Assembly (NCBI GenBank): GCA_031835245.1
Contig: JAVKOQ010000094.1
Span: 1-64,000 of the forward strand
Length of the DNA stretch: 64,000 bases
Source: Balamuthia mandrillaris
Lineage: Eukaryota > Discosea > Longamoebia > Balamuthiidae
Direction: 5' to 3'
The notes under the pieces were generated by a model. That model was not told where the DNA came from, searched no databases, and worked only from the letters and a program-made list of their open reading frames with translations. Of this stretch, positions 31,403-46,185 are shown one piece after another. The translations under genes and the position numbers were made by a program. Numbering within the stretch: the first letter of the stretch is position 1; each line of letters starts with the position of its first letter.

Positions 31403-34355
31403 ATGGATAAAAGCGGCGCAAACGCGACACAACAGAAGAAACGCGAAGAAATAATCCGACGGATCTGCAAGGTGCAAGCTCATGTTCGCGGGCAGCTCCT
31501 CCGCAAACACTACCAAGCATGGGGTTTTTGTTTTCTCTCTTTCTTCTTTCTTCTTCTCTCTTCGCTCCTCACTTTTATTTTATTTTTTAAAAATATAAAA
31601 AATAGATAGAGACTTTAAACAAAAAATGATCAAACGAAACGAAGCCATTCGCAAGCTGATCCAGAAGGAGGCCCAGTGTGTAGACAGGATCTCTCCCATG
31701 CTGGACGCTCTCATCATCCCCATGAAGACGGGGGGCAACCTCCTGAGGGACGCCTCCCTCTTTGAGGACTACCTGGACGTCATCGAGGAGCTGCACAAGC
31801 GGCACAGCCGGACGGTGCTCAAGCTTTGCGAGCGCTACGAGAGCCTGTTTCCCAATGTGGAGGGCCTGGGCCGCGTGCTTGAGAAGTTGGTATGTTGTCG
31901 TCTGTTTCTCTTCTCTAGTCCCCTTCTCTTGCCTCTTGTTCGCTCTTCTCGCTTTGCTTCTCTCTTTGCTTCTCTCTTCGCTCTTCTCGTCTCTGGTTCT
32001 CACCTTCTCTGCTTCTCTGCTTCTCTGCTTCTCTGCTTCTCTCCTCTCTGCTTCTCTCTTCTCCGGTTCTCTGCTCCTCACCTTCTCTGCTTCTCTTCTC
32101 TTCTCTCTTCTCTGCTTCTCTGCTTCTCTCGTTCCTCTCGTACCGTGTCTTGTTCTTTCTCTGTCGCTCGTTCTCACGCCTCTCTGCTCTTTTTCTCTTC
32201 TCTGCTCGTGCTCGCTCCTCTTTTTTTTTTGTTGCGGTGCTATAGGTGGCTGGAGCCAAAAGTTATGTAACGATAGCAGGACACTCGCATTACGCTTACG
32301 CGGCTCTCTCTTTCTATTGTCGGCTCAACCCCATGTTAAACCGATTCGTGGAAGAAGTAAGTCGTTTAGTTTTTGTTTTGGTTTCCATCTCACATTATAA
32401 ACTCACTTTTTTTTTGGCTATAGCAAGAAGGAATACTTGGCTGTACTCTTCAGCATTACTTTACTCGTGCATTGAATGATATTGACGATCTTGTTCCTAT
32501 TATTGAAGTATTTCTCTCTCTTTCGTCGTTTCTCTTTCTCTTTCTCTTTCTGGTTAACCTATTTTTTCTCCTTGATATAAAAGGAACTTGCTCAAAACAC
32601 TCCAGTAAATCACTGCGACCAAAGCGCGATAAAAAACTCGCTTGCAAACCTGAAAAGAATACAGGAACAGGTCCCTGTTGCCTTGGAAGAAGCTCCGCAT
32701 AAAGCTTTGTTGTTGGCACTCGCTCCGCGCATTCATGGCTATGATCTTCTCGCCTCTCAAGACCATCGTACCTTTCCTCTTCCTTTCTTTCCTCTTGTTC
32801 ATTGATCGTTTCGTGCTTCTTCGTTTTCATTTCACCTATCTCTTTTCTCTTCTCGCTTTTCTTCCCTCTGTTCTTTCGCTTCTCGTTTCTCTTCTATTTC
32901 TCTCTCTCTCTCTCTCTCTCTCTGTCTTTTAGCTTCTCTTAGTTATTCCTTATTCATTCTTCTTCATTATTTCTTCAACACAAAAAAAGTTGGAAAGCCG
33001 ATACGTCGTCGGTACAAACGAGAGGGCAAGGTGGTGGTCAACGGACACAAGCGCTATGTCTTTGTATTTGACGACGTTTTGTTGGTCTGCAATGCTGTCG
33101 CCTCCAAGCGTCAGCTGGCCCAACGCCAAAGTCGCGAAAGTCTAGCAGTGGAAAAGAAGAAAGCCATCGTGAACGAATTCATTCTCACCAAGTTGATGCC
33201 GTTCTACGAGGAACAACAGCAGCAGCAGCAACAGCAGCAGCAACAACTGCTGCAACAACAACAACAGCAGCAACAACAAATACAAAACTCCATTGGAGGT
33301 GGAAGTGGCAAGTGGAAAAGGTTAACGAGAGCATCAATGTCGGTGGACGGTGACGGCAAAGGGCTCGTTCGTAGGAAAGAGTACAACGTGAAGATGGCCA
33401 TCTCCTTGAAAGAAACGGATTTGGAGAATAACAACAACAGCAATGTGACTTCCTCTGCAAAGAAATCTTCGGAGGTAGAGAAGAAAGCAAAGAAGAAGGA
33501 AAAGAAAGAATCCACAACAGGTAAATAGAGAGGAGAGAGAAGAACACGCAGAAGAGCAGAGGATGGAGAGAAGAGAGCGGGAACAGATGAATGAATGAAG
33601 AACGATAAGCGACAAAAGAAGAAGAAAGCCTGATATCTTCGTTTTAACTATGTTTCCAATCAAAAAACAAACATACAGAACGCAAACGAAAAAGCTCGGC
33701 AATAAGGCAACTTGTAAGCCCAAGGGCTTCATCCTTTATTACTACAACGAAGCCACATGGTGGACACTCTTTTGACTTGAAGACGCCTTCTCTTAGAGCC
33801 ACTTTTCAGTTTGCCACTTTGGACACGAAACAAGTTTGGATGAAGGACATCAAAAACGCAATCCAGCGCTTGAAGCCCAAAGGAGGTATTTATTCCTCCC
33901 AACAACTTTGCGTTCTCCGTTCTTCATTGTGTGAACATTAACATGCCTTTCTTCAAAGTGTTCGGAAGTACTCTCGTTGAAGTATTGTTGAATGAAAAGC
34001 AACACCGACTAGGTATTCCTTACGTCGTCTACTCCTGTGTAAACTATCTCTCTCGAAATGGTAACAACACTCCCTTCCAATAAGCAATACATTCTCCATA
34101 GTTGTTTCATTTCTTAAGTCAACTTTGGCGTCTTTTACAGCAATCACGAAAGAAGATTTGTTCACTCAATCGGGAAGTTCAGTTGTGGTGGAACAGTTAC
34201 AAACTGCTTTTGATCTGTTCTTCAAGGAGGGAGGTCGTCCACCCTCTCTCGAAGGTCAAGACCCATTTAACGTCGCTGATTTAATCAAACTGTACCTCTT
34301 CTCTTCTCTCTTTTCCTGCATGTTTTCTCTCATCTCTAGTGCTCTCATCCCCATC

Positions 34356-34394
<39 letters not shown>

Positions 34395-35006
34395 CTAACC
34401 CTCTTTTTAAAAAGTTATTTTCGAGAGCTGCCAGAGCCATTAATGACCTACAATCTCTACGACTCTCTCACAGCACTCGAAGACGTCAAAGACCCCAACG
34501 GCTTCCTCCAACAACTACAAACGATCATCTTCGAGCGGCTCCCCTCACCCAACCGCGCTCTCCTCCAATATCTCCTCAACTTCCTCAAGAACTTGAGCTT
34601 CTGCGCCGACATCAACGGTATGAAAGCCTCCACCCTCGCATTGATCTTTGGGCCTGCTCTTATAGGGCCACGAGAGGTAACGCTCGAATCGCACCTTCTC
34701 TTTGGAAAGATACAGCGACTCGTTCAGACAATGATCGAACGTTACGATGATGTCTTCTTTCCTGCTCTCTTTCAAGCGAAACTTTTGCTCAAAACGAGCG
34801 ACAGTAACAACTGCAAGAAAAGCTCGATGCTGGAACTCATGAAGAAAGAAAGTTGGGAAAAGGAGAAAGAAGAAGAGGACGAGGAGGAGGAAGAGGAAGA
34901 AGAGTATAGCCCACGCTACCGACCTGTCTCCTTTATCGATGAGTTTCGGTTTGTGGAAGACGAGCTAGGGGCGATGCATAGAGAAGAACAAACGGTTAGA
35001 CAGTAA
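31403..35006 (+). CDS. IQ-DH-PH-RhoGAP protein (RhoGEF and RhoGAP in one chain)
   Basis: About ten exons. The N-terminus has an IQ-like calmodulin-binding segment (CKVQAHVRGQLLRKHYQ). A DH (Dbl homology) domain follows: IRKLIQKEAQCVDRISPML, LLRDASLFEDYLDVIEELHK, SHYAYAALSFYCRLNPML and VALEEAPHKALLLALAPRIH. The PH domain (GHKRYVFVFDDVLLVCNA) is interrupted by a polyGln/Lys-rich insertion (33190-33520) and closes with KQVWMKDIKNAIQRL. The RhoGAP domain starts VFGSTLVEVLLNEKQ and IPYVVYSCVNYLSRN, then LFTQSGSSVVVEQLQTAF, YFRELPEPLMTYNLYDSL and MKASTLALIFGPALIG. DH-PH activates Rho-family GTPases and RhoGAP inactivates them, as in BCR/ABR. The arginine-finger position (usually G-I/L-F-R) is Thr in DLFTQSGS, so GAP catalysis is probably weak or lost. 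An acidic tail ends at 35006. It is convergent with the next gene (116 bp). Confidence 0.9.
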
Positions 35007-35122
35007 ACTTTTAACCGAGTGGGGGAAAAGAGTTATGTTTTTTTTTACAGCACCAAAAATATAAGAAAGATAAACAAACACATGTTAACAACAGTTCCTG
35101 TTCTCCTTTTTCTTCAGTGCAT

Positions 35123-38100
35123 TCACTGCCCTCGAGGTTGCACTTTCAGGGAGAGTTTGTAACAGTTGTCGTCGTCGAGCGGTTCCACGTTATCCAAAAA
35201 GTTGCGAATGGAAGGCACCGGGTTGAGGTTATACCTCGTTTGTTGATACTGTTGGATCTGCTGGATGACGGAGGCCATGAGGTAACATTTGCCAAAGTTG
35301 ATGTAGCCATTGGGGAGCATCAACTTGTTGCCGTCGTCGATGAAGACCAAGTCCGTTTGGAAGCAGCCCAGATGAGGGATGAGCGGCGGGTTGGTGGAGG
35401 CCAGAGCGGCTCGGTAGTTCTTGGAGTTGTGGGCGGAGCTCATCATCTCGGTGAGGTCGCTCCACATGGATTCCTTCTTTTTGACCTCGTTCAAACGGGC
35501 CAAGGAGGCGGAGCCGAGGGCGGCCAGAACTTGCATGACGCCGCTGTAGTTGTTGAGCTCACGAAGTCTCTGAAGAGTTGAATTGTGCAAAGCAAGCAAG
35601 GTATTGCGAACATGAGAACAAGAAACGAGAGAGGAGAGGAGAGCAGGAGAAAGAAGGAAACCTTGGCAATCTCGACCCATTTGAGAACATAAGCTTCTCG
35701 CTTCTTTGGTGACTTGGCTTGCAACACCACCGTTTTAATCCAATCCACCATCTTTATTAAGAAGGTTGGTTAGCTAAACATCGAGCATAGAAGAGGAGAA
35801 AAGAGAGCTAGGTACCAAGTTGAAGCGACGGGCATTCTTGAGGACGTTTGGAGCTAGCGTTTCTTTGTTGGATTTGGTCCACGCCACCTCACAGAGCTCT
35901 TGTGGTTGAATGGCCTTGAAGAGCTCAAAGTCGATGAGCGTCATTTGACGAGCCAACTCCAATGGTTTTATGTTGGAGAACTTAAGGTTCTTGCTCTTTG
36001 GGAGCAACGACTTTGGCGGAGGAACAGGAAAGACGATCACCACGTCTTTGTCTTGGTTCTGTTTGTTGTTTTGTTTTTTCGTTGTGTTAGAAGAAGAAGA
36101 AGAAGAAGAAGAAGAAGAACAAGAAGAAGGACAAGGTAAGCTAGATATATACCAGCTTTTCAATGCTGAGAGTCATGAATCGTAAGAGTGTCTCATCTCT
36201 GATGCAGTTGACAAAGTTGCGATATTCCGTCATGAGCTCATCCGTGAAGACATAAGGCTGTTCTTCCGTCCATTTCTTGCAAAAGTTACATATTCTATTT
36301 GTTGTTGTTGTTGTTGTTGTTGCAGAAGTCGTTCACCCATTTTAGTTGAGAGTTGTTTTAACAAAGCAAAAGAGAGAATGAAGAAAAAACCTTAAAAGTT
36401 TGCCTTTGTTTTTCGTGTTGCCTTCCTTCTCCTGCACCTTACAAAACCTACGTACAATAAAAACAAACAAACACGCAATATAAGTAAGTAATAAGCCTTT
36501 TTAGAAAAAAAAGAATAGAGCAAATAAATAAAGGAACGTTACTTGGAGGCAAGAAGCTGCAACAATTCTCTGGGCGTCAAGAACGCTCTGTAGGTCAACA
36601 AAAACTTGGGAGCATAGCCATGCACTTGTTTGAAAAAACCAAAGGTGAAGGACGTTAAACGAGATAATAATGAAGAAAAAAAGGAAAGAAAACGAAAGAA
36701 GAGAGAGAGAAACGTACTAGCAGCATAGTCTAAACCACCGGAAGAATAAAGGAGAGCCACCAAACGCTCTTTGGTGCCCGACTTGACCTGACATCGATCC
36801 AAAGACATAATTACATCCCTTCCCACGATCCGATCCACCACCATGCTCTTCATGTCCTATATTACCCGTATAGTAAACTTATAAGAGAAGAACAAGAAGA
36901 AGAACAAGAACAACAAGAAGAACAACAAGAACTAGAACGAGGAAAGGGCATACCGGAAATATTTTATAAGCATGTTGTATGAGAACGACGGTAACGTTGA
37001 CAATGGCTTCCGTGTCCTGTCCCGATGACTCCATAGTGGCGTTCATGTCACGAAGAATGATGGGGCCTATGATGACGGCCACTTGCTTCACGTCCATCTC
37101 GTTCTTCTCCTGATGTTCCACTATGAGGGTCAACAAACGAAGCAAGTACTTGAGCAACGTTTGGTGAGCGCTTGGAAGTTGGTCGACCAATTTGCTGATC
37201 AGTTCCAGTTGTTTGTTTGCTGTATTGGTTTTTGTTGTTTGTTGGTCAGAAAGAAAGAAAGAAAGAAAGAAACGACGAGAAAGAAACGACGAGAAAGAAA
37301 CAACAAGAAAGAAAGAAACGACAAAGAAGCATAACAGAAGAAAACGACAAAAAAAATTATAGTATACATACAATCAACGCAAAGAGTACGAAGGAATAGA
37401 CGATACAAGTCGAAGGTCAACAGCGGGTTTGGCAGCTCGCCCAGAAAGCTCTTCAACAGAGCGGCCACGTTGTGCGGGTTCTTGCATTGCTGCAAGTTGA
37501 CGGTGTGACCTTTGTCAAAGGCCTTGCGGAGTTCTTGAACGCTGCCTTTGGCCTTCTCTCTGAGTATTCCCGGTGTGTCCACTGCAATGAAATAGAGAAA
37601 GAGAGAACGAAGAGAATGCTGTGTTAAAGACAAAGAAAAGGAGAGGAAGGGAGACCGAGGCGGAGAACAAGAGAAGCAAGAAAAAGAAGAGAAGAGAATG
37701 AAGAAAGAAGGAAAGAAGAGAGAGAAAGAAAAACCATGAGCACAAAGATAAAGAATGGCCTGCTCAGCGACGAGCGGGATGGGCAGCTTGGGAGTGAGCC
37801 TCATGACCTCGGTGAGCTCCTCGCCAAAGACTTTGTAATCCTTCTTCGTGGGAGCAGCACTGGATGACGCTCGTCCGTCTCTTGTGCTTCCTCCTGTTTA
37901 TTTAAAAAAAAGAACAGTTCAGCATTGCCATCTCTCTCTCCCTCTCTCGCTCTCCCTCTCTCGCTCTCTCTTTCTCTAAGCTTTTAACAAACGTACCTTC
38001 TTTCTTGTCTTTGGTGAGAGCACTGACATCCAACGAAGTAATGCTCGGTCTTTGTCCACGAATACGAGCTCTCAAGCTGAACCTTCCGCCAACGTCTTCC

Positions 38101-39387
38101 AACGAGGAAGGGGCAGAAGAGGAAGACGAAGAAGCAACGGAAGGGCTCGACGCTGTATCCTCTTTCTCTTTTGGAGCGTGCCCAGGGATTGAGCCATAAG
38201 CAGAAGAGCCAGAAGAAGGAGGAATGAACGAATGTCGAGGAGTGCCTGATGGAGAAGAACCGGGTTCGGGAGAAGAGATGGAAGAAGACTTGAAACGCTC
38301 AGCAGTCACGCGAAGCCTTGCCTTGTCGCTGAGCTCTTCGATGATGTCGATGTCCTCACAGGGAAAGGAGAGAACGCCTTGGTAGGCCGCTATCAAGTCT
38401 TCTATGCTTGCAAAGATGCGATCCTCTCCATGACGATACCCTGGTTTGTTTTTGTTTGAAGGAACGGATCAATAAAGCAAGCGAGAGAGTGAAGAGAGAA
38501 GCAATAAGAGAGCGAAGAGAGAAAGAGAGCGAAGAGAGGAGAGAGAACAAGAACGAACCAGCAGTAGACTTTGTGATAAGTGCATGAGAGATTTGAGAGC
38601 TGTTATCCACGTAAGCAGCTGCCAGGCAGTCCTGTCGTTGCACGCTGTAACGTATCAAGAACGTGCCTCTGCGTTTGTTTTGCAACAAGCGGTGTGTCTC
38701 GTTTCCGGTCAAGTCGCCATAAAACCAACTATAAGAAAGAGAGAGAAGGTATAAGAAGGAGGCCAAAGCAGAATAGAAAGAAAGAGCAAGAGCAAAAATG
38801 AACAAACAAGAGAAAGGAAGACAAAGAAACCTTTGAGTGTTCAACGAAGAAGTAAAAGGACGAACGAGGAACTCGTGATAAGAAGAGATGATGTCATGAA
38901 GGGTCTCAAAGACCATCGAGTTGCCATCCTCGTCCTTCACGGCAAAGCCAGAGGGTTGACAGGACTCTATGACGATCTGCAACGTCTTTGTGTTTTGCCG
39001 AACAAAAGCCAGCACGAAGCTTCCTGCTCTAAGATCCTATAGTGGTTGTGTCACATAGCAGTAATATAGGACTTTGTTAAAGAATGAAGAAGAGGAGAAA
39101 GGCGAGGAAGGACAGAAGAAAGGAAGAGAAGCATACCCTTAGACGAACGAGAAAGGTACCGGGAGGCTCTAAGTAGAGCAGCCGCTTTGTTTCGACAAAG
39201 GAGAGATAGCCATGGAACCACCTATGTAATGTTTAACAACAGAGTTAGAAGAAAAAGAAACCAACTCAAAGAAGAGAAGAAAGGAAGAAAGAAGGAAGAA
39301 GGAAATCAAGAAGGAGTAAAACGTACGGTTCGTCGATAACGGATAAAAACTGCAAAAAAAAAGCAAAGAAAAGTCAATTTTAGCAGA

Positions 39388-39436
<49 letters not shown>

Positions 39437-40637
39437 GTGAGTGAGTGAGGAGAGAAGAAAGAAGACGACAAACGTTTTCGAGACAAGCATGCATTGGTCC
39501 GAAGCCCTTAAGAAACTCAGCAAACTGATGGACGCCGATCATTTCGGTGTCGGCAAAGTCTTTGAAGAGGAGGTGAATAAGACATTGGATGACAGAAGGA
39601 AGAAGAAGAAGAAGAAGAAGAAGAAGAAGAAGAACAAGAACAAGAACAAGAAGAAGAACAAGAAGAAGAACAAGAACAACAACAACAAGCAGAAGAAGAA
39701 CAAGAAGAAGAACAAGAAGGCGAAGAAGGCGAAGAAGAACGAGAAGCAAAAAGCACCTAAGATATGACGAAGGTACTCCAAGTCGCTGGGATCCCAATCC
39801 TCCATGGTGGGCAGGCGTCTCTGCAGGGCCACTGTGAACTCATCCCACGTCACCATAAACCGCTGCCATCCATTCCCGTGTTATGCCATGCATTGGTTGA
39901 GATAGCCATAGCGGTTAGTTTTATTTATACAGAAAAAGAAAAAAGAAAAAGAAAAAGAAAAAAGAAAAAAGAAAAAAGAAATAACATACGCCCTGAAAGG
40001 CCCAGAGCCACCAGTCCCTCCCGGCCTGGTCCAGGATCACGTCCTGGAAGTTCCCCTCCTTGACCTCCCAAATGGCGGCATAGTACCTGTAGAGGTTGTT
40101 GTTCAGCCGCTGGGCGTCCCTCCGCCGCCTGGGGTTGGAGGTGAAGTTGGTCAGGCTCACCGCGGTGGCGGCGGCGGTTATCGTCGAGCTGGAGCTGGAG
40201 GACAAGGCCTCGCACGTTTGTTGTGGAACGGGTTGCTGTTGCTCCTCGGAAGGCTGTTGCTGAACGTGTTGTTGGATGAGGAGGTGGAAGTTGGCGGCGA
40301 AGAGGCAAAACTCCTCGACGACGACGGGGTCCTTGGGCCAGCCCCTGGGCGGCTTGCCGCCGGTGGCCTCGTCGGAGAGGGTGGCAATGATGAGGAGGTG
40401 CGTGTCCACCCATTCCTGCACGTTGAACTTGGCGGGGACGTGCTCCTGCAGCAAGCGCAGCGTCTCCTGGAAGATGCGGAGCGTGCGCTGCAGCTTGACG
40501 GAGAGAGGAAGGCGGTACTCCCCGCTGTTGTTGCTGCTGTTGCTCTCGGCAGAGTCCAAGGCGGCAAGCGGAGCCATGCTCTTCTTTCTTCGCGCCGGCA
40601 GACCAACTTCTTGGGACCGGGACATGCTTGGTTGCAT
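35123..40637 (-). CDS. Cbl-like TKB module, second SH2, RhoGAP, RasGEF_N and RasGEF in one protein
   Basis: About 18 exons with consistent frame. Exon 1 (from ATG 40637) encodes a helical bundle (LQRTLRIFQETLRLLQEHV; NPRRRRDAQRLNNNLYRYYA) resembling the Cbl four-helix domain. DWWLWAFQG plus RFMVTWDEFTVALQRRL and DFADTEMIGVHQFAEFLKGF resemble the Cbl EF-hand region. SH2-1: PWFHGYLSFVETKRLLYLE, GTFLVRL. SH2-2: SWFYGDLTGNETHRLLQNK, GTFLIRYS, FASIEDLIAAYQGVL; both keep the phosphotyrosine-binding Arg. A Ser-rich linker follows. RhoGAP: VFGEELTEVMRL, DTPGILREKAKGSVQEL with the arginine finger, and VKQVAVIIGPIILRDM. RasGEF_N: PKFLLTYRAFLTPRELLQLL and NFCKKWTEEQPYVF. CDC25/RasGEF: LIDFELFKAIQPQELCEVAW, YSGVMQVLAALGSASLARL and ending SIRNFLDNVEPLDDDNCYKL. 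It should read phosphotyrosine, switch off Rho and switch on Ras. There is no RING, so it is not a ubiquitin ligase. It lies next to a Ras gene. Confidence 0.88.
36086..36135. repeat. (GAA)n array in an intron of the SH2-RhoGAP-RasGEF gene
   Basis: About 50 bp of GAA with CAA at the end on +, TTC on the sense strand, upstream of the RasGEF exon. Confidence 0.9.
39596..39745. repeat. (GAA/CAA)n array in an intron of the SH2-RhoGAP-RasGEF gene
   Basis: About 150 bp of GAA/CAA with some CAAC units on +, TTC/TTG on the sense strand, in the intron between the two EF-hand-like exons. Confidence 0.92.
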
Positions 40638-41332
40638 TTATTCTTCTCCTCTTTCTTTTTTTTTTTTCTTTTTTTTTGATGTTTCTATATTTTAAATTAT
40701 TTCTATATTTTTTAAAAAAAAAAAAAGAAGGAAAAAGAAGAGGAGGTTCTAGAGGCGTCAGTCTCTCTTTGTTCTTTTTTTTTCGTGTTTCTGTTATGGT
40801 TGTTCAGGGGTGTTGCTTCGTTCTTCTTCAGGGTTGTTGTTGTCAGACAATAACGTTCAAAAAATGAATGAATTACTGCCGACATTACATTACTGTCGAC
40901 TGATTGTAAAATATGGTGACGTGGGTTTTGTTCAAAAATGGTATATAATGACGAAATATTTATTCCTTTTTCAGGCCCTGTGCCTGTTCGATTCAAAAAA
41001 AAAAAAAACAAACGAAACGTTCAGTCATTGTATGTCCTTCCGTTGTGTGTTGCACTGGAGCCATCCGTCATTGTCATAGTTACTTTTTAATGTATAAAAA
41101 AATGTGAATGAAGAACAAAAAAAAAATTAAAGACAATGTTTTTAGAGAGGACATCAAAGTTTCTCAAACTATAAACTATTTACTTGGATGCAGCTATCAT
41201 ATCGTTACTGAACATTGACAGAAGCAGAAAAACTAAAAGGGAGATAGAGAAGGTAAGTGAGTAAGAGAGAGCCAGGTGGACACAGTCTGTTCTGTTTGGT
41301 AGCGCTTTCTTAGATAACGAAGTACGTCCAGC
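40638..41332. promoter_or_regulatory. 5' flank of the SH2-RhoGAP-RasGEF gene and 3' flank of Ras
   Basis: 695 bp with no gene. A/T-rich with T runs near 40660-40730 and several A runs near 40990-41130. Both neighbours are on the minus strand, so this holds the promoter of the multi-domain gene. Confidence 0.4.
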
Positions 41333-42596
41333 TCAGAACAATGCGCACCCCCTTCGTTTTGATTTCTGTTTCGTTTTTGTTTCGGGGGTTTCTGGTTCCG
41401 CTTCTGCCGCTCGATACGCTTTGATCTCGCTCACTATAGCGTCAAAAGCGTAACCCACGTTTTTGTTTTCCTTTGCTATCATTATAATAATAATGATGAG
41501 TCAAAAAGGAGATAGAAAAGGCGGTTGGATAAAGAACGTGACAACATACCGGACGTCTCAAAAAACTTGCAACCCAGTTTCTCAGCCAAGGCCCTTCCTT
41601 CTTCCGTAGATACCACCCGTTCCTCCACCAAGTCCGCCTTGTTGCCGACAAGCACCATAGGAACGTTATCCACATCCTTCACCTGGAGGATATGCTCGTG
41701 AAAGGCGGGGATCTCGTCAAAGCTGCTCCGCAGAGTAACAGAGAACACTACCAGAAAGCCATCCCCTGTTCGCATGTACTGATCTCGAACGGCTGAGAAG
41801 TCCTCTTGGCCAGCTTTTATATTTTTTTGGTTTTTTGGTTTGGTTAAATAAAGATTAAGGACGCATATCGATGCTTTCTAGCCTCTCCTTCGTTCCACGC
41901 GGTACTGTCCCAGTCCGTTCAGTTCCACAGCCTGTCCTCCTCTCCTCTCCTCTCTCCTTGATCTTTCTTTCTTGCTTTCTCTGAAGTTCTAAGATTTTGC
42001 TCTCTCTCTCTCTCTGGCAAGATCTTTCTTCAAGCACGCAAGCGTCACATTTGGTAGGCTTTCCTTTCCTCCCGCACACAACATACCTGTGTCAAAGATG
42101 TCGAGCACGCATTCCTCGCCCGAAATGTTCACGTGTTTTCTGTTCACCAAGCCCAGATTGAAGGAGAAAAGGAGGGAAAGGGTACCACAGGAAACTCGTC
42201 AGAACTATCAACATAAAGGCAGGCAAAGTTGAAGAGCTACTAACCTGTAACTGTCCTCCAAGGTCGGGTCATATTCCTGTATCGACAGGAAGAGATAAAG
42301 TGAGCACCGTAGAAGGAATCATGTCGTGGACAACCATGCACGGGAGAAAGAGAAGAAGGTTGATGTTGCACGGGAGAAAGAGAAGAAGAACAAGAATGAA
42401 GAGGTTGTATTAAGAGAAAGAAGAAAGCAGAAGACGCATGCAGAAAGGAGAAAGCAGAAAGCACGCGTAAGTTTACCTCCACAAACTTTTCTGATATGTA
42501 CTGCAAGGTGAGGCAAGACTTGCCGACGCCCCCTACTCCAACCACCACTATCCTGAATGCTCGTGCGTCATAGGTTTCGTTGGCCGGAGCATCCAT
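41333..42596 (-). CDS. ras: Ras-family small GTPase with polybasic CALF tail
   Basis: Five exons (first three near 42477-42596, 42245-42276 and 42088-42143). The sequence begins [15 protein letters not shown]-loop: [19 protein letters not shown]. Switch I/effector: [20 protein letters not shown], matching Ras EYDPTIEDSYRK. Switch [22 protein letters not shown] with the catalytic Gln. G4: [14 protein letters not shown]5: [16 protein letters not shown]. The C-terminus [14 protein letters not shown] is polybasic followed by a CAAX box; a terminal Phe usually favours geranylgeranyl over farnesyl transfer. The total is about 195 residues, the family size. It switches signalling at the plasma membrane and lies one gene upstream of a RasGEF on the same strand. 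It is classical Ras rather than Rap or Rheb, judging from the effector loop. Confidence 0.95.
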
Positions 42597-43135
42597 TCTT
42601 GTTCACGCTTTGCTCCCGCTTCAAAAAAAAAACTCGAAAGGACACAAGGAGGTTCCAAAACAACAAAAGTCGTTCCAAACAACTTTCTCAATGCAACAAC
42701 GTCGGAAGAAGAGCAAAAACAAAAAATCAGAAAAATCAGAAAAAAAGTGAAGCAAAAAAAAAAATAATCTGTTGTTATAGTTTCCCCCTTCCCTCTCTTC
42801 CTTGGGGTTTTGTTTTCTGCGTTTGCTAAGTGCTTTTGTTTTTTTTAATCGTCGCGACGTTTCGGAGTTTTGATTTAACTCCGAAGTTGCCATTCCCTTT
42901 CCCGATGTTATGACCCCTCAGGAAATTTTTTGTTTTGTGTTTTCCTCTTATTCTTTTTCTTTTTATTTCTTATTTTTCTTTTTGTAGACTTCACAACAAC
43001 ACACATTTCTGCAGGCCTGCTTCTCTGCTCTCCCTCTCTCTCTCTTCTTTTTACGGTTCGCTGGTATGTCCTTCCTTCCTTCCTTTGTCTTCGTTATCGC
43101 TCTGTTGTGTTGTGTTGTGCGAGGAGGGGGTTACC

Positions 43136-43167
<32 letters not shown>

Positions 43168-43348
43168 GAAAAACATAATATATATGTGGAGAATCAAAAA
43201 TGATTAAAACATTTTTCGGCAACGCACATTGCCGTTGATTCCTTACCAGGAAGCTGATTTTTATCTACCAAGATCTCTGATTGATTCTTCTCTCACTCCC
43301 TTCTTCAGTGTTTGGTGCTTTTTTGTATTATTTCGTTACTTGTGCTAA

Positions 43349-43390
<42 letters not shown>

Positions 43391-43595
43391 TCCGCTGCGT
43401 AAAACCAGGCGATTTTTTATTTTATTTTATTTTATTTTATTTTTTTGCTCTGCACTGTGGAACTGGCGCTGGGTTTGAGCGGTACGTACACAAACCGATG
43501 GGTTGGCCTCCTCCACACTCCTACAAAAAAACGAATAAACTTTATTCTAGTGCATCAAAGCCGGTTCTTTCGTTTTTTCTTTGTCGTCAGGCCGT
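42597..43595. promoter_or_regulatory. 5' flank of Ras and 3' flank of the fumarate reductase gene
   Basis: 999 bp with no gene. It contains an A run of about 28 bp at 43138-43166, (CT)n at 43353-43388 and (TTTTA)n at 43415-43445. Both neighbours are on the minus strand, so the Ras promoter is in this stretch. Confidence 0.4.

Positions 43596-46185
<2,590 letters not shown>

Noticed and set aside
35123-40637. Reading this gene as a STAT or a Cbl ubiquitin ligase
   Set aside because: No STAT coiled coil or DNA-binding segment and no RING; the C-terminal half is clearly RhoGAP and RasGEF.
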